Shown: positions 23,117 through 34,588, counted from the first letter of the stretch. The stretch: DNA of 64,000 bases from Cryptomeria japonica (GCF_030272615.1 NC_081408.1:408447889-408511888), one strand, 5' to 3'. A program made the numbers and translations. Notes: generated by a model not told the origin, from the letters alone.

Positions 23117-26100
23117 GTGAATATCGAGAATCAAGAGACACCACAAATCATTCATGTAGCTCAACCACTGTCAGCAAAAGAATTGAAGGATTTCACTCAG
23201 CTATTCTTAGAAAAGAAAATAAACTTTGCATGGGCGTACTCTGATATGCCAGGCTTGGATCCTGATCACATTATGCACCATCTCTCAATCACACCAGGAG
23301 TAAAACTAGTTAAGCAAAAACTTTGTAAGATGCACCCGCATGTAGCGTTATTGGTCAAAGCTGAACTAGAGAAACTGCTCAAAGCTGGATTTATTAGAGC
23401 AATAGATTATGCTGAATGGATTTCCAACATAGTGCCTATATCGAAGGTGGATAAATCTATCAGAGTTTGTACAAATTTTAGAGATCTCAACAAAGCATGT
23501 CCAAAAGATGACTTTCCATTACCAAATATTGATATGATAGTCGACATGACAGCTGGGTATGAGATGTACTCACTAATGGATGGATTTTCTGGCTACAATC
23601 AGATTAAAATTGCTCCTGGAGATCAAGAAAAGATAGCTTTCACCTGTGCATGGGGAACCTTTTGCTGGAATGTCATGCCATTTGGGTTAAAGAACGGAGG
23701 GGCGACCTATCAAAGAGCAGTTACAACTATCTTTCATGACATGATGCATAAGAATATGGAAGATTATGTTGATGACACCTTAGTAAAGACTGTGAAAAGA
23801 TCAACGCATATTCAAGAGTTAGGTCCTATAGTTAACAGAATGGAAAAATTCAAGCTCCTATTAAATCCAAAGAAGTGTGCATTTGGAGTGACATCTGGTA
23901 AACTACTTGGCTACATCATTTCAAAAAAGGGAATCGAGTTGATCCTGAGAAGGTCCAAGCTATAAAGTAAATGTCACCTCCAAAGAACATCAATCAAATG
24001 AGAAGTCTACAGGGACGTCTCCAATCCATTAGAAGATACATTTCTCAGCTAGCAGACAAGGCTCAACCTTTTACAAAAGTACTGAGAAAAGGAATAATAT
24101 ACAACTGGGATCAGCAGTGTGAACAACATCTTTAGAAGATAAAAGAGTACCTGTCTAATCCACCGATATTGATGCCACCTATTCAGGGTAAGCCACTAAT
24201 CTTATATATATCAACAACTAATTCATCACTGGGGGCACTTATGGCGCAACAAGATGACAACAAAAAAGAAAGAGTTATTTATTACATAAGCAGGACATTG
24301 GTGTCTTATGAAATGAGCTATAGTATAATAGAAAAAGCATGCTTGGCATTAGTCTTTGCATCACAGAAACTAAGGCACTATATGCTAGCACATTCAATCA
24401 AGTTGGTGGCCAAAATCGATCCACTCAAGTATCTTCTTAATAAAGAAACACTCACCGGAAGATTGGCAAAATGGGTTATGATCCTTACAGAGTTTGACAT
24501 TGAATATGTGGAATGCAAAGCCATAAAAGGACAGGTAATTGTTGATCAACTTGCTGAAACTCCACTTGAGGATACTCAACCACTACACATCGAGTTCCCA
24601 AATGAATCAATAATGCATATTACTCAACAACCCTGGAAGATGTTCTTCGATGGCTCCTTTACTCAAAATGGTTCAAGTGTTGGCATATTATTCATTACTC
24701 CTTAGAAGTATTCAATCCCAAAGTCTTATAAGATTCTATTTCCTTGCACAAACAACATTGCAGAATATGAAGCTTTGGTGAATGGGATAAAACTAGACAT
24801 TGAATGGAAGGTTGTTGAATTACATATCTATGGAGATTCTCATCTGGTTATCAATCAGATCAACGATACATATCAGACTCGAGATGAGAAATTGATGCCT
24901 TACAAGAAGATGGTGGACGATCTCAAGAAGTACTTTGCTTTTGTATCATTCCAATAGATTCCTAGATCAGCAAATAGAGCAGCAGATGCTATGACCACCT
25001 TGGTATCTATACCTAAGTTACAGGAGTCCAATTTTCACTTTGATTTCCTGGTGGAAGAGTTATATTACCCCGCTTATGATTCTCCTGAGACCCAAATAGT
25101 CTGTTCTATTATTGGACATGACTCGTCCCGATACAGCCACATTTATTCCTATCTATGCGATCAAATTATCCCTGAAAACCTTACTCGTAACGAGAAAAGA
25201 AACCTAACTCGAAATGCTTCGCGATATGTTATCATAGCTAACGATTTATTTAGATGAGGTTTGGATGGTACATTGCTTAGATGTCTAGAAACTGAAGAAT
25301 CTAAACGTGCATTATCAGAAGTCCATGAAGGTATTTGTGGATCTCATTCGAATGGTTTTACTTTAGCTCGGAAACTATTACGGGTTGGCTACTACTGGCC
25401 AGATATGGAAAAAGACGCCATAAAATTTGCTAAGACTTGTGAGAAATGTTAGCTTCATGGAAATCTCATACATGCCCCGACAAGGGATCTCATACCATTC
25501 ATTACACACTGGCCTTTTCAGCAATGGGCCTTTGATCTCATTGGTCAAATATATTCGGCTTCATCCAATGGACATAAATTCATCATTACTACCACTGAGT
25601 ATTTCACCAAGTGGGTAGAGGCAATTCCGCTTATCAAACCAACTGGTAAACAAGTCGCCTTATTCATCCTAAACTATATAATTTGCAGGTATGGGATACC
25701 TTCGTCCATCATGACTGATAATGGAGGACAGTTTAAGAATAAAGATATGGATGAGCTTTGTGAGAAATTCAAAATAAAGCAACACTGGTCATTAGTATAT
25801 TACCCTCAAGTTAATGGAGAAGTTGAGGCATCTAACAAAAACCTACTAACTATCTTGCACAAAGCAGTGAACAAACCCGGGAAGGATTGGCATCTGCAGC
25901 TCAATCCTGCACTATGGGCTTACAGAACCAGTATCAGAACACCTACTGGGGCTACACCTTTCTCTTTGATGTATGGGTCTGAAGCAGTATTACCTATTGA
26001 AGTAGAAATATCATCTCTAAGAGTTTCATTGCAAGGTCTTGTTACTAATGAAGATCATAGAATATCTAGATTGCAAGAACTCGAATTGCTGGATGAGCGT

Positions 26101-26385
26101 CGACAAGTGGCGTTTGATCATCTCAGAGTGTATCAGAAGAGAATCTCCAAAGGATATAACAAGAAGTTTCAACAAAGAGAATTTCAAGTTGGTGACCTAG
26201 TCTTGAGAGAGAATCCAAAAAACCAACTGTTTCACGATAATAAAGGGAAGTTTGAACCCAGCTGGTTGGATCCCTACATTGTTAGTGCAGTATTTGGCTC
26301 TGGTGCCTATCAACTCTCAAAATCAGAAGGAGAACAGCTCCATGAACCGATTAACACCATCCACTTGAAGAAATTCTTTACTTAG
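23117..26385 (+). pseudogene. pol: Pol: RT, Gypsy RNase H, archaeal-type RNase H, integrase; multiple breaks
   Basis: RT spans about 23300-23940 with VCTNFRDLNKACPKDDFPLP, MPFGLKNGGATYQ and the catalytic YVDD at 23765-23776; a one-base loss near 23938 shifts the frame. The Gypsy RNase H (about 24170-24540) has LYISTTNSSLGALM where an Asp is expected, so its first catalytic residue is gone. Archaeal-type RNase H follows (about 24630-25000): FFDGSFTQNG, NNIAEYEAL, IYGDSHLVI and ANRAADAM supply the D-E-D-D set. Integrase has an H-H-C-C finger (to 25450) and a DDE core (FDLIGQI, TDNGGQF, GEVEASNK) to 26385. Stops occur near 23967, 24134, 24703, 24955, 25255 and 25450. Confidence 0.88.
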
Positions 26386-26399
26386 CATTCTCTGCTCCA

Positions 26400-26610
26400 G
26401 CAAACTTGTATAGTTGGAAAAGGTCCTGAAAAAAAATCAAAAAAATCAAAAAGAACAAAAAAAAGAGAAAAAAAAAAAGAAAAGAAAAAAAATATATAAA
26501 AGAAAACAAAATTGCCTTGGTGAAAACCTGGTAAACAGGCACCTTGGTAAAAAAAATAAAATGAATCTCTGCCAAGCAGGTGAAAACCTGGCAAATAGGC
26601 ACCTCTTGTA
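26400..26610 (+). repeat. A-rich tract and GGTGAAAACCTGG direct repeat after pol
   Basis: An almost pure purine/A tract (about 26425-26510) is followed by two copies of GGTGAAAACCTGG...AGGCACCT (about 26519-26544 and 26579-26604). It directly follows the integrase stop. The short Lys-rich plus-strand frame and the Phe-rich minus-strand frames are composition artefacts. Confidence 0.6.
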
Positions 26611-27949
26611 CTCAAGTGCTCAATCTATCAACACAACATTGGCATTTCCCGCTTTCATGCATCATTTGTTTTCGCTTGTAGATATTTTTAGTCACTTTTG
26701 TGACATCCTGGTTCATTGGAACCCTCATGACTAGAAACTGATCAACGTCCTAGTCTTAGGTTACTCGACAGAGCATATTACATATCCTAAGCAATGTCAA
26801 CCAAGTCATTTTTTCTATTAGTGAAACCTGATCGTCCACTCTGAGTCAGTCACCTGTCTCCTAACTACCAAAGAGTTTTATCACTGAGTTCACAAGCAAA
26901 ACAACATAACGGAAAACAATCACTAAACAGTTTGAGCTATGAATGAAAATTTTCTTTGTATGTTGTCTTCTTATATTGATTTAAAATTATTATCCCTCTA
27001 AGTAACTCGAGGAAGTCTATTGTGACTAAGAGGAGCAAGGATTGGGGGCATAATATTTTCTTTGTTTTCTGCTTGTAGGAATGATCCCGATGATCTGGAA
27101 ACATATAAATTAGCTAGGTGTCTGTGATAAGAGCCTTCACATCAAGGTGAAATCACCTCACATACCTCTGCTCTGCTTATTTGTATGCTACAGGGAGGTC
27201 CATATCATTTCTTTGTTCGTTTTGAGGGAATTTCTTTATGATGCAATTCGGGTCCCTGCGAAATCTGTCCAAGGATATGAATGAAAAAAAGGGTCATTGC
27301 GGACAAGATAATTAATATTGCACATTGAAAAAGAAAAGAACTCTAACCTACTTGTTTTGTTTGTTATGCTCAGTGATGAATCTTAAGTATTTTAAATCCA
27401 GTGACTAGGTTTAGGTTGCATTTTGCACATCATTTTGCATATCATTTTGCATTTTTGTGAATCTAGAGTGATTCCGGTATGGTAATAATCTCTTTATCTT
27501 CTGAAGGAGAGCTGAAAGCATCATCATTCCTTACGCTAAGTGGTCTTTTTATCATCATTTCTTCGATTGAGTACTTGTGTTTTGAGATGTTTTAGCTACA
27601 TACATAACATTTCATATAGCTTCATACATTTTATTGTTACTCATTTGCATTATCATTTATTTGCATATAAAAGAAACAAAAATATACATTCATAATCATT
27701 TGCATTACATGCATTCATATGGAAAAGAAATGCATACATATAGAATAAAGCATATAAGAGACATCTCATAAACAAATCAACACAAGTACGATGAAGTCAA
27801 ATCGGATCTCGTGTATATATATAATGTCAAGTATAAGAGTACAAAATGATGTCTAATGACATATACAAACTCCCATTGGAGCAAGAATCATATAGGCTAC
27901 AAAAAATGGGTGTGTCTACAAAAAAATATCCGAGCTACAAATGAAAAAT
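26611..27949. other. Non-coding 3' region of the large Gypsy element
   Basis: No credible coding frame on either strand. The DNA becomes AT-rich with repeated TTTGCATATCATTTTGCAT phrases (27420-27450) and CATTTGCATTA phrases (27640-27720). It ends where the antisense PMD gene's stop codon lies. Confidence 0.5.
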
Positions 27950-29779
27950 CTAGCTAGCACCCTCTCCCTCATCGCCTGGTGGAGGAGTAGGAGCCTGATG
28001 CCCGGGATCATGTCGAGGTACTCGTGCTCCCTCTGATCGAGCCATAAACTATGAATAGGGTTGCACCTGCTGTGCAACAGGAACTACAACACTATACGCT
28101 GCTACGTAATAAGCTACCCTACTGCTCTGGAGAAGGACCTCCTATCGTAGAGACTCTATCTTTTCTCTTAATATTGTGATCTGACAATCATGCTCGGCCA
28201 ACTGTCGGTCTCGCTCCGCCAACTGAGTCTGTGCCACTGTCAACTGTGACTACAGCTCTGCAAGACATGACCTCATCGACCGTCCAGTATCTGTCCCCTG
28301 CTCTCGCGTGAGCCCCCCATCTCCATCCCCATCTCCACCCCCATCTCCACCTCCACCACCACCTCCACCCTGCTCCTCTCTCCGTTGTCGCACCTGTCTA
28401 GGAGCTGATCACTCCTCCTCAGTCCCGCCCAATCTAACTCCAACTCGCCCAAGGGATCCACCCTCACCCCTCTACTATCCACCCTCAGCTGGTACCCTGC
28501 TACTGCTAGCACCTGGATCACCACTACCTCGTCACAAAGCCTCAGCTCTCTGTGCCTGACCCTGCCTCTGGCCCTGTCCCTGTGCTAGTGTGGGGGCATC
28601 CTCCTCAACATCCTCAATATGCGGAGCCTGCTTGCCTGGGTCTATAAAATGTGGGAACAGATGCTGCTAAAAATAATCTCTATACTAGGGCAATACCCCC
28701 GCATCTGCTACATCATCCATGTAATCCTATCTCAAGTGGTGTAACCCTGTCAACTCCTGCATCGCCAATGCGTATGATAACCGCGAAGACCATCCCTGTC
28801 TCTCCTCATCTGCATATCGAGCATACGCTTTATACTCCTGCGAGATCCCCTAAGGCCGATCATACTGCCTCATCACTCATGAAATGACAAATCGCTCCAC
28901 AACAGTCTGTGATCTCCCGATCAGTGGGCGTGTCACAAAAAGGTCCCTGCGAACCCTCTGCCAGTCATCCCACAGCTCCAATCTTCTGTATTGTATCCAT
29001 ACGATGGTTATCAGGTCATCAAGCTACCATCTCTAGAAGTCTGTCTTGCCCAGATGGGGCTATGTGATATATCTGGCATACCTATAAATGATCGGCCGCC
29101 CAAGCTCTCTCCTGTCATCTACTATCGGCCGACAAATGGGAAGGTGCTCCCAAGCCCACACTTGCAAAATGTATACACCCATGGCCATGCTCCGCCCATC
29201 TCTGTAAACGATCTCATGCATCTCCCGATACATGTGGGCCAATAAACAAGAACCCCAGCCAAGTCTCTGAGGGGTCTCTATCAACCTCTCTAGCATCCAG
29301 CCCCATCTGCTCTAGAAACCCTACTGCCCTCTGTCCGGCATCAAAAAGCAACCGATGAACCCTACTAGAACACATGCTAGGGGATACTCCTCACTGTACC
29401 TGCTCATCAGTATGTCCCAACTCATCAAACAAGTCAAAATGTCTGGATCCATGAATATGTTCCTAAGTGCCTGTAATCTCGGTAATAACACGGTATCATA
29501 ATCCACCTTATCCCTAGCAAAAGGGATACGAAGAATCCTGTACACATACTCAGGAGTGATAATCAACTCCCCAACTGGCAAATGAAATGTATTATGCTCT
29601 GAATGAAACCGCTCTACTAATGTCGTGAGCTTCCCGTGATTCACACGGATATCAGGTAATCGCAATAAATGAGTCAAGCCCCACAAATCAACATGAGCCT
29701 ACTCAACCTCAGATAAATGACGCACTAATGCCATAGTGGGAGGATAAACACATCTAAACACCATAGGAGGTAATCGATC
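27950..29779 (-). pseudogene. Plant mobile domain (PMD) protein, exon 2, antisense inside the Gypsy element
   Basis: On the minus strand one phase runs from 29779 to a TAG at 27950-27952 (610 codons). The N-terminal half carries the PMD signature: FHLPVGELIITPEYVYRILR, then LGWGSCLLAHMYREM and LQVWAWEHLPICRP. PMD proteins are nuclear factors in plants (MAIN/MAIL1 group), and PMD copies are known from transposable elements. A Gly/Asp-rich linker (about 28310-28370) and a coiled coil (QLAERDRQLAEHDCQITILR, about 28220-28160) follow, with a Pro/Gly tail (HQAPTPPPGDEGEG). In-frame stops (for example the TAG before AHVDLWGL near 29700, and one in the coiled coil near 28252) show decay. Composition is GC-richer than the rest of the element. 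Confidence 0.75.
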
Positions 29780-30079
29780 CTGCAAAAAAAAAAAAAAACG
29801 AGCATCAGAAAACATTCCAAATGAGCCTACAAGAGAAGTTAAACAACATGCAAATCCAACTAAGTCAAAAGCAAAACCAAAATTTCATGTTTACCCTTTC
29901 AAAAATGATCACTGCTTTTTGAATCATAAAACACAGTTAAAGCAGCATCTCGTACGAGTCAGGAATGGCTCTTGTATGAAAAAATAGCCTCAAATGACAA
30001 TTTAACAGATTGCGCACGACAAAATGAACACAAAATTTCAAAATTGAAAACATAAACAGGCTTAAGATCGATCACTTAC
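29780..30079 (-). other. Candidate 300-bp intron of the antisense PMD gene
   Basis: On the minus strand the donor is GTAAGT (30079-30074). The acceptor is a 15-base T run followed by GCAG (end at 29780). Exon 1 and exon 2 are in the same phase across it. One copy of the TCGTACGAG motif lies inside it near 29951. Confidence 0.6.
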
Positions 30080-30154
30080 CGCTGGCTCATAGTTTCGGGG
30101 TTGATTGTGACGTCTCTAGCGTTCAAATCAATGCTGACAAGTCGGGACCACCAT
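30080..30154 (-). pseudogene. Candidate exon 1 of the antisense PMD gene
   Basis: A minus-strand ATG at 30154-30152 opens MVVPTCQH and reaches NQPRNYEPA exactly at the GTAAGT donor, in phase 0 with exon 2 (DRLPPMVF). Two in-frame stops (TGA after QH and TAG after FER) fit C-to-T decay of CGA/CAG codons. It is short, so the call depends on the splice sites and the phase match. Confidence 0.5.
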
Positions 30155-30225
30155 TTTCTTCGCAAAAGGATTTTTGAATTTTCAAACTTGGAGGGTTAAA
30201 ATGATTTGAAAATGACACTTTCGTC

Positions 30226-30235
30226 CCATATATAG
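30226..30235 (-). promoter_or_regulatory. Possible TATA box of the antisense PMD gene
   Basis: Minus-strand CTATATATGG lies 72 bp upstream of the candidate ATG, a normal spacing for a plant core promoter with a short 5' leader. Motif and spacing only. Confidence 0.4.
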
Positions 30236-31330
30236 ACTAAAACCTAATTTTCACCTTGCTCCAATAGACATGAAAATTGTACCCTTAGCTAATTTGCCTG
30301 CTTTGATTCCATTTTCGAGATCGAAATCGAAATTCGAGATCATTTTGCTAGCCAATTTCACAATTTTGACCACTTGGTGCTTTTTTCATCAAATGCTCAT
30401 TCTTTCTTCAAATTGCGCTCAAATTTCAATGTTGAATCTTAATTCAATTTCATTCTACACATCAACATTACAATCAACTCTACTCTCAATTTCTCATCAA
30501 TCATCGCCAAAATTTTCAAAAATTCCTCAGAATCAATTTGTGCTCAAATAACTTATTTTCTCCACACAATTGCCTATAATCAATCCCTTGCTATCTTTCG
30601 ATTTCACTCCCGAGGGGGCATACTCACGACCTTATGACTTCACATCTCACAAGTCGAGAAGATTTTTCAAATCTTCATCAAAAGTTGAGCAAAATCTTTT
30701 CAATTAAAGAAAATCAATCCTTATTGCTAAGGAGCATCTCAGCTTCATCGCTTCACATCAAGTTGATATCTCTCGATCATTTGAATCAAATCAATTGTTA
30801 AGGGGCATCTCAGCTTCATCGCTTCAAATCAAGCTGATATCTCTCGATCATCTAAATTAATCTCTTAACGTTAATCAGTTTCATCGTTTCAAATCAAGCT
30901 GATTATTCGTTTAAACTCAATCAAAAGTTTCAAGAGTATCTTTGATCACACTAAATCTAAGCAGGTGTTCAGTATTCGTTTCTTGATCAAGCTGAACGGT
31001 TCATTCTTCACTCATTGTGTCTTGATCAATCAAGTTCAAGATTGATTTTTATCATCACTCACTATATCTAAGTTCAATCAAGTTCTAGATCAGTAAGATC
31101 CGCTTCTTGATCAATCAAGTTCAAGTTCGGTATCTTTGTTTTCTATCGTTCCTCAGTTCAATCAAGTTCGGGATTGGTATCACCTTAATCAAACTTCATT
31201 CAGCTTTGTCGCTTCGAATCAAGCTAAACACCTTGCTTTTCATCTAATTCGTGATCAATCAAGTTCAGAACTAGCATCTCCTAGACATCACACATTCTTT
31301 GAACCAACGCGCTGCTCGCACATTAATTCA
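30236..31330. repeat. Non-coding 3' region with short tandem repeats
   Basis: About 30731-30870 has two units of roughly 70 bp (CATCTCAGCTTCATCGCTTC ... GATATCTCTCGATCAT), then a shorter third. About 30960-31270 repeats TTGATCAATCAAGTTCA and close variants five or six times. No gene is supported; the plus-strand frame at 30270-30551 is Ser/Leu/Ile-rich and unrecognised. Confidence 0.55.
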
Positions 31331-31342
31331 AAGAGGGACAAA
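31331..31342 (+). promoter_or_regulatory. Polypurine tract before the 3' LTR
   Basis: AAGAGGGACAAA directly abuts the TG of the 3' LTR. It is the expected primer site for plus-strand DNA synthesis; the single C is a slight departure from pure purine. Confidence 0.65.
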
Positions 31343-32477
31343 TGTAATACCCTAAAAATGGTCATCTAAACCATGGGCCCCTAATCTCAACAACATCACC
31401 AAGGTCCTAACCAAAGGCAACTAAATCAATCTTGAGCACATTATTAATTCTTTATTCATCAAATATCACATGGCAAATCAACTACTCAATATTAATTAAA
31501 TATTTATTTAATTAATCAAATCATTTTCAATAATATCATTTTGATCAATTATCCCATTTTAATTTATTAAATATCCTTGCATATTTAATTAATTAATAAA
31601 TTTGCCATTCAATCATGCAAAAAGGATTAATTTATTACAAAAGATGAATTAATTTATTACAAAGAGTTGAATTGAAAATAAAACAAAAAGAATTGAATTG
31701 AGAGAGAAATCAAACTTGAGATATTATTTCTTTTTCTAAATTTAGAACTTGAAATTAGAAAAGCAATTTAATTGAATTATTGAATTATTCTCTAAAATTG
31801 GAACTCAAAGCTTTTCAGAAAAAGAAGTTCAGTTGCATTGAAAAGACCTTTTTCTTGAATAAATTAAAGAATTATATATTTTTATCAGATATGCATGGAA
31901 TTAATTTATTATTATTTTCCAATGCAACTTGGACTTCTAATTTGAATGCATTTCAATTAAACTATAATTGAAATCTATTTCAAGGTTAACTAAACATGAT
32001 TTCTCAATTATTTCAATTAATCCAAAATTAAGTTTTCTCATCATCTCTCTTGTGATTCTCTATAAATTCAGTCTTCAGCTCTCATTCCAATTTACCCTAG
32101 AGATTTTTGAGAACACGCTTGGAGATTATTATCACGCTAATTTCGCTCTGGAGTCATTGAAGATTATTGTGCTTTTTAGATTGTTTGCATGCATTTTCCA
32201 TTCATTGTTGTTTGAATTGATTATTGCTTGAATTATTCATTCATCTTGCATCCATATAGTTAATATCATATAGATTAAATCCTTCGTCTTGGTGTAGTCT
32301 AGTCACTGGTATTGCTTATGAAAATTTGAGAGCAATCTTATACTCGCATCTTTTAGAAGGCAATTGGTGGCTTTGCTATGGTTTATTACTTATTGATTAT
32401 TGATTACTAACCATGCATATAATGACTTAATTGAAGTGTTGTGCTTGCAACTACAGGTTCACTTTTTCACACACACA
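31343..32477 (+). repeat. 3' LTR of the large Gypsy element
   Basis: Begins TGTAATACCCTAAAAATGG and ends in an ACACACACAC-type tract, matching the 5' LTR along its length with scattered substitutions and two indels (see 5' LTR). The level of difference agrees with the many stops in the interior, so the insertion is not recent. Confidence 0.92.
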
Positions 32478-33518
32478 CCTGCAAGAAGTTGTGTCCATTT
32501 TTTGGCCAAAAAGTGGAAATGTTTTCCCTGTTTTTTTTATTTTGCCCTATTTGACCTAAAAATTTGAAGCAGTTAAAGAATGAATCTTGAAAAAATTCAT
32601 TAATAGAAAATCTAGTGCTTGAAGTCTACTTTCCAAATATCTAATTTATTTTAATAGCCAGATCTTAAAAATTAGGTTTGAATAGGCATTACTAAAACCT
32701 ATAGTTTAAAAGTCACTTTACAGAGCCATACCATGCCCATGTACAACAAGCATAATTTGACCTAAATGAAAGTATTTTTCTTAATCCTTTTGGGAAAAGA
32801 TATTTAACTCACTCACCTTTGATGAGGATATTTTTTTGTAATTTTTTTCTATATATATCATTTTTGTTAATTTTTTATTCGGCGTAATCATTGTTTTGAA
32901 AAATCCCCATGTATGACAAGCATAATTTGACCTAAACTTAACATTTATTTATTTATTTATTTAAACTGTATAGAATTGTCTCTAGTTTGATGCCATATAA
33001 TTTTTTTTCCAAAAAACTTAAAGACAAAAAAAGTTATGAAAAAACTAAAAACCCTATTATTTCAAGTTTATGGACCTCTTTCATTAGAAAATAATTTAAA
33101 AATAAAAAAACATCCATTCTTTAAAAAAATTACATATTTGGAATCTAGGCAGTCTGTATTGTAATGGGTTTTAATTGTTTAATTTTTTTTTGAAAATTAG
33201 GTGTTTAGATATATTTTTGAAGTCATTTTTTGTATGTAGATTGATTTGGCCTTCAAGTTGCAGGTCAAACCAGATCTGAGCCTCGGGTTTGGCCCTCCAA
33301 ACCATTTTCCAAGCCAAATTCTGAAGCTATATCTGGGCCCATAGTCAATTTTTTTAGAAACGGGATCCCGTATCAAAAATGGGATCCCGTTTGAGATACA
33401 GGATCCAATTTCATTTTTTAATTAATTAAAAATAGGAAAATGAAATGGTATCTCGTTTCATTTTTCATTATTTACTTATTTTTAAATATGTATAAAAAGG
33501 AATTATTCGAGATAATAA
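32478..33518. other. AT-rich DNA upstream of the transposase-like gene
   Basis: No gene. At 33360-33371 ACGGGATCCCGT is a perfect 12-bp palindrome. Variants follow at about 33380 (GGGATCCCGT) and 33399 (CAGGATCC), and an ATGGTATCTCGT variant near 33445. TATAAAAA at 33491-33498 could be the core promoter of the gene that resumes after the LINE (from 40277), because the LINE inserted between them. Confidence 0.4.
33491..33498 (+). promoter_or_regulatory. Possible TATA box separated from its gene by the LINE
   Basis: GTATAAAAAGG is 28-41 bp left of the LINE target site. In the pre-insertion sequence it would lie about 150 bp upstream of the ATG at 40389. Inference from motif and reconstructed distance only. 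Confidence 0.35.
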
Positions 33519-33655
33519 AATATGTCTTTTTTTTTTCTTTTTTTTGGTAAGTGTTATCAAGTATGGGGATAGCACCCTATATTAATAATTAAAGAGATTA
33601 CATAAAGTTTTGAATAAAAAAAACCCTAACCCATTCCATGAAGGCCTAACAACTA

Positions 33656-33967
33656 CTAAATGCCACGCAGGGCTTGTAGAATAACATAAATGCATTCACC
33701 AACATGGATGACATTGCTAGTCGATTGATCCGACAACCACCACTCCTCAGTTCGAGTAACACGCCTAAAGGGTTCCATATTGCCGTTCATGATAGCACAG
33801 CAAAACACTTCCCATGCATTCTCGCAGAAGATTCTCATTTTATCCCGTTCTTCCATCTTCACTAGATATTTTTCCATAGCACGATTGTGCCTTTTGTTGT
33901 CCGACTCCTCCCCATCTTCCGCAGACGAACCTTCTTCCGAGCTATCAGATGGCAGATAGTTTTCCAT
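33656..33967 (-). CDS. LINE 3'-most extra frame, 103 codons, unknown
   Basis: Starts with an ATG at 33967 and lies between RNase H and the poly(A). The N-terminal part is acidic (MENYLPSDSSEEGSSAEDGE) and is followed by a more ordered segment (FCENAWEVFCCAIMNGNMEP, EEWWLSDQS). It follows the neighbouring frame (33991-34290) in a different phase after 23 bases that read TTTATTTTTAG on the minus strand, like an intron end. Not recognised. It could be a captured host sequence or an ordinary lineage-specific 3' extension. Confidence 0.4.
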   Translation of the reverse strand: MENYLPSDSSEEGSSAEDGEESDNKRHNRAMEKYLVKMEERDKMRIFCENAWEVFCCAIMNGNMEPFRRVTRTEEWWLSDQSTSNVIHVGECIYVILQALRGI

Positions 33968-33990
33968 CTAAAAATAAACTTTCAGGATAC

Positions 33991-34290
33991 TCAATCTCTG
34001 ATCGGATGTAAACTTAAAATATAGTTAGCCACTGCGTCCACCAGGAGTGGTTTAACAACTCCACCCAGAAGCTCAACCATTTTTTCCTTTGACTCCAGAA
34101 CATCCACCAATGGGATAAGCATGGGTTCAAGGACCTGTGAGTCGCACCAGTGTCTTTGATGATTGAGGACCACACCTACCAACCCCTCCATGGCATCATA
34201 GGTCATGTCCACTGTAAAGAACAAGTTTTGTAGTTGCCCCCTCAAGTCCTCTTCACAGTTAACACATGAGACGTCTCCAAAGAAGGCCAT
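33991..34290 (-). CDS. LINE extra frame downstream of RNase H, 99 codons, unknown
   Basis: ATG at 34290, with a Leu/Val-rich amphipathic composition (MEGLVGVVLNHQRHW, LEPMLIPLVDVLESKEKMVE, LGGVVKPLLVDAVANYILSL) that looks like a helical repeat rather than a random frame. It lies about 300 bp after the RNase H stop. No family was recognised. Together with 33656-33967 it makes this LINE longer at the 3' end than an endonuclease-RT-RNase H element needs. Confidence 0.4.
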   Translation of the reverse strand: MAFFGDVSCVNCEEDLRGQLQNLFFTVDMTYDAMEGLVGVVLNHQRHWCDSQVLEPMLIPLVDVLESKEKMVELLGGVVKPLLVDAVANYILSLHPIRD

Positions 34291-34588
34291 AATTCACAGT
34301 CCCAACTCAAGAAAAGACACTTCGGGTATGGAGATATTCAAAGAACGATCCCATAAATAGCAGGAAACAACCCATTCTAGGAGCTTCCACCAAACAACAC
34401 TTTCTACAATGAGGATTGTAAAATCTCTCATGAACCAAGAGATCGGGAAGTGTCAGTGTAGATTATAGATCTACTATGCACACAGACCACTTGTCTGTAA
34501 CATCCGCAACCATTACTGTTCAAAAACAGACCCTGCATACCAAAAAGTGTCCTAGCACGCCGCCAAAATATGAACTCAACGTAGAACC

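Larger units (their letters stand above)
14894..32477 (+). mobile_element. Full-length 17.6-kb Ty3/Gypsy element, Tat-type, degenerate
   Basis: Two direct LTRs (14894-16072 and 31343-32477) flank a 15.3-kb interior with a primer-binding site, gag, protease, a G-patch frame, RT, Gypsy RNase H, archaeal-type RNase H, integrase and a purine-rich tract before the 3' LTR. The order RT-RNase H-aRNase H-integrase is that of the plant Tat group. Many stops and frameshifts make it defective. The flanking pentamers are CCTAT (left) and CCTGC (right), so there is no perfect target duplication. An antisense PMD gene sits between integrase and the 3' LTR. Confidence 0.9.

Noticed and set aside
28273-28524. 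Minus-strand Val/Glu/Met-rich frame
   Set aside because: Wrong phase; the PMD exon 2 phase gives a Gly/Asp linker here and links to the coiled coil.
28308-28559. Proline-rich plus-strand frame
   Set aside because: It is the reverse of the Gly/Asp-rich linker of the antisense PMD gene; the minus-strand phase continues across it.
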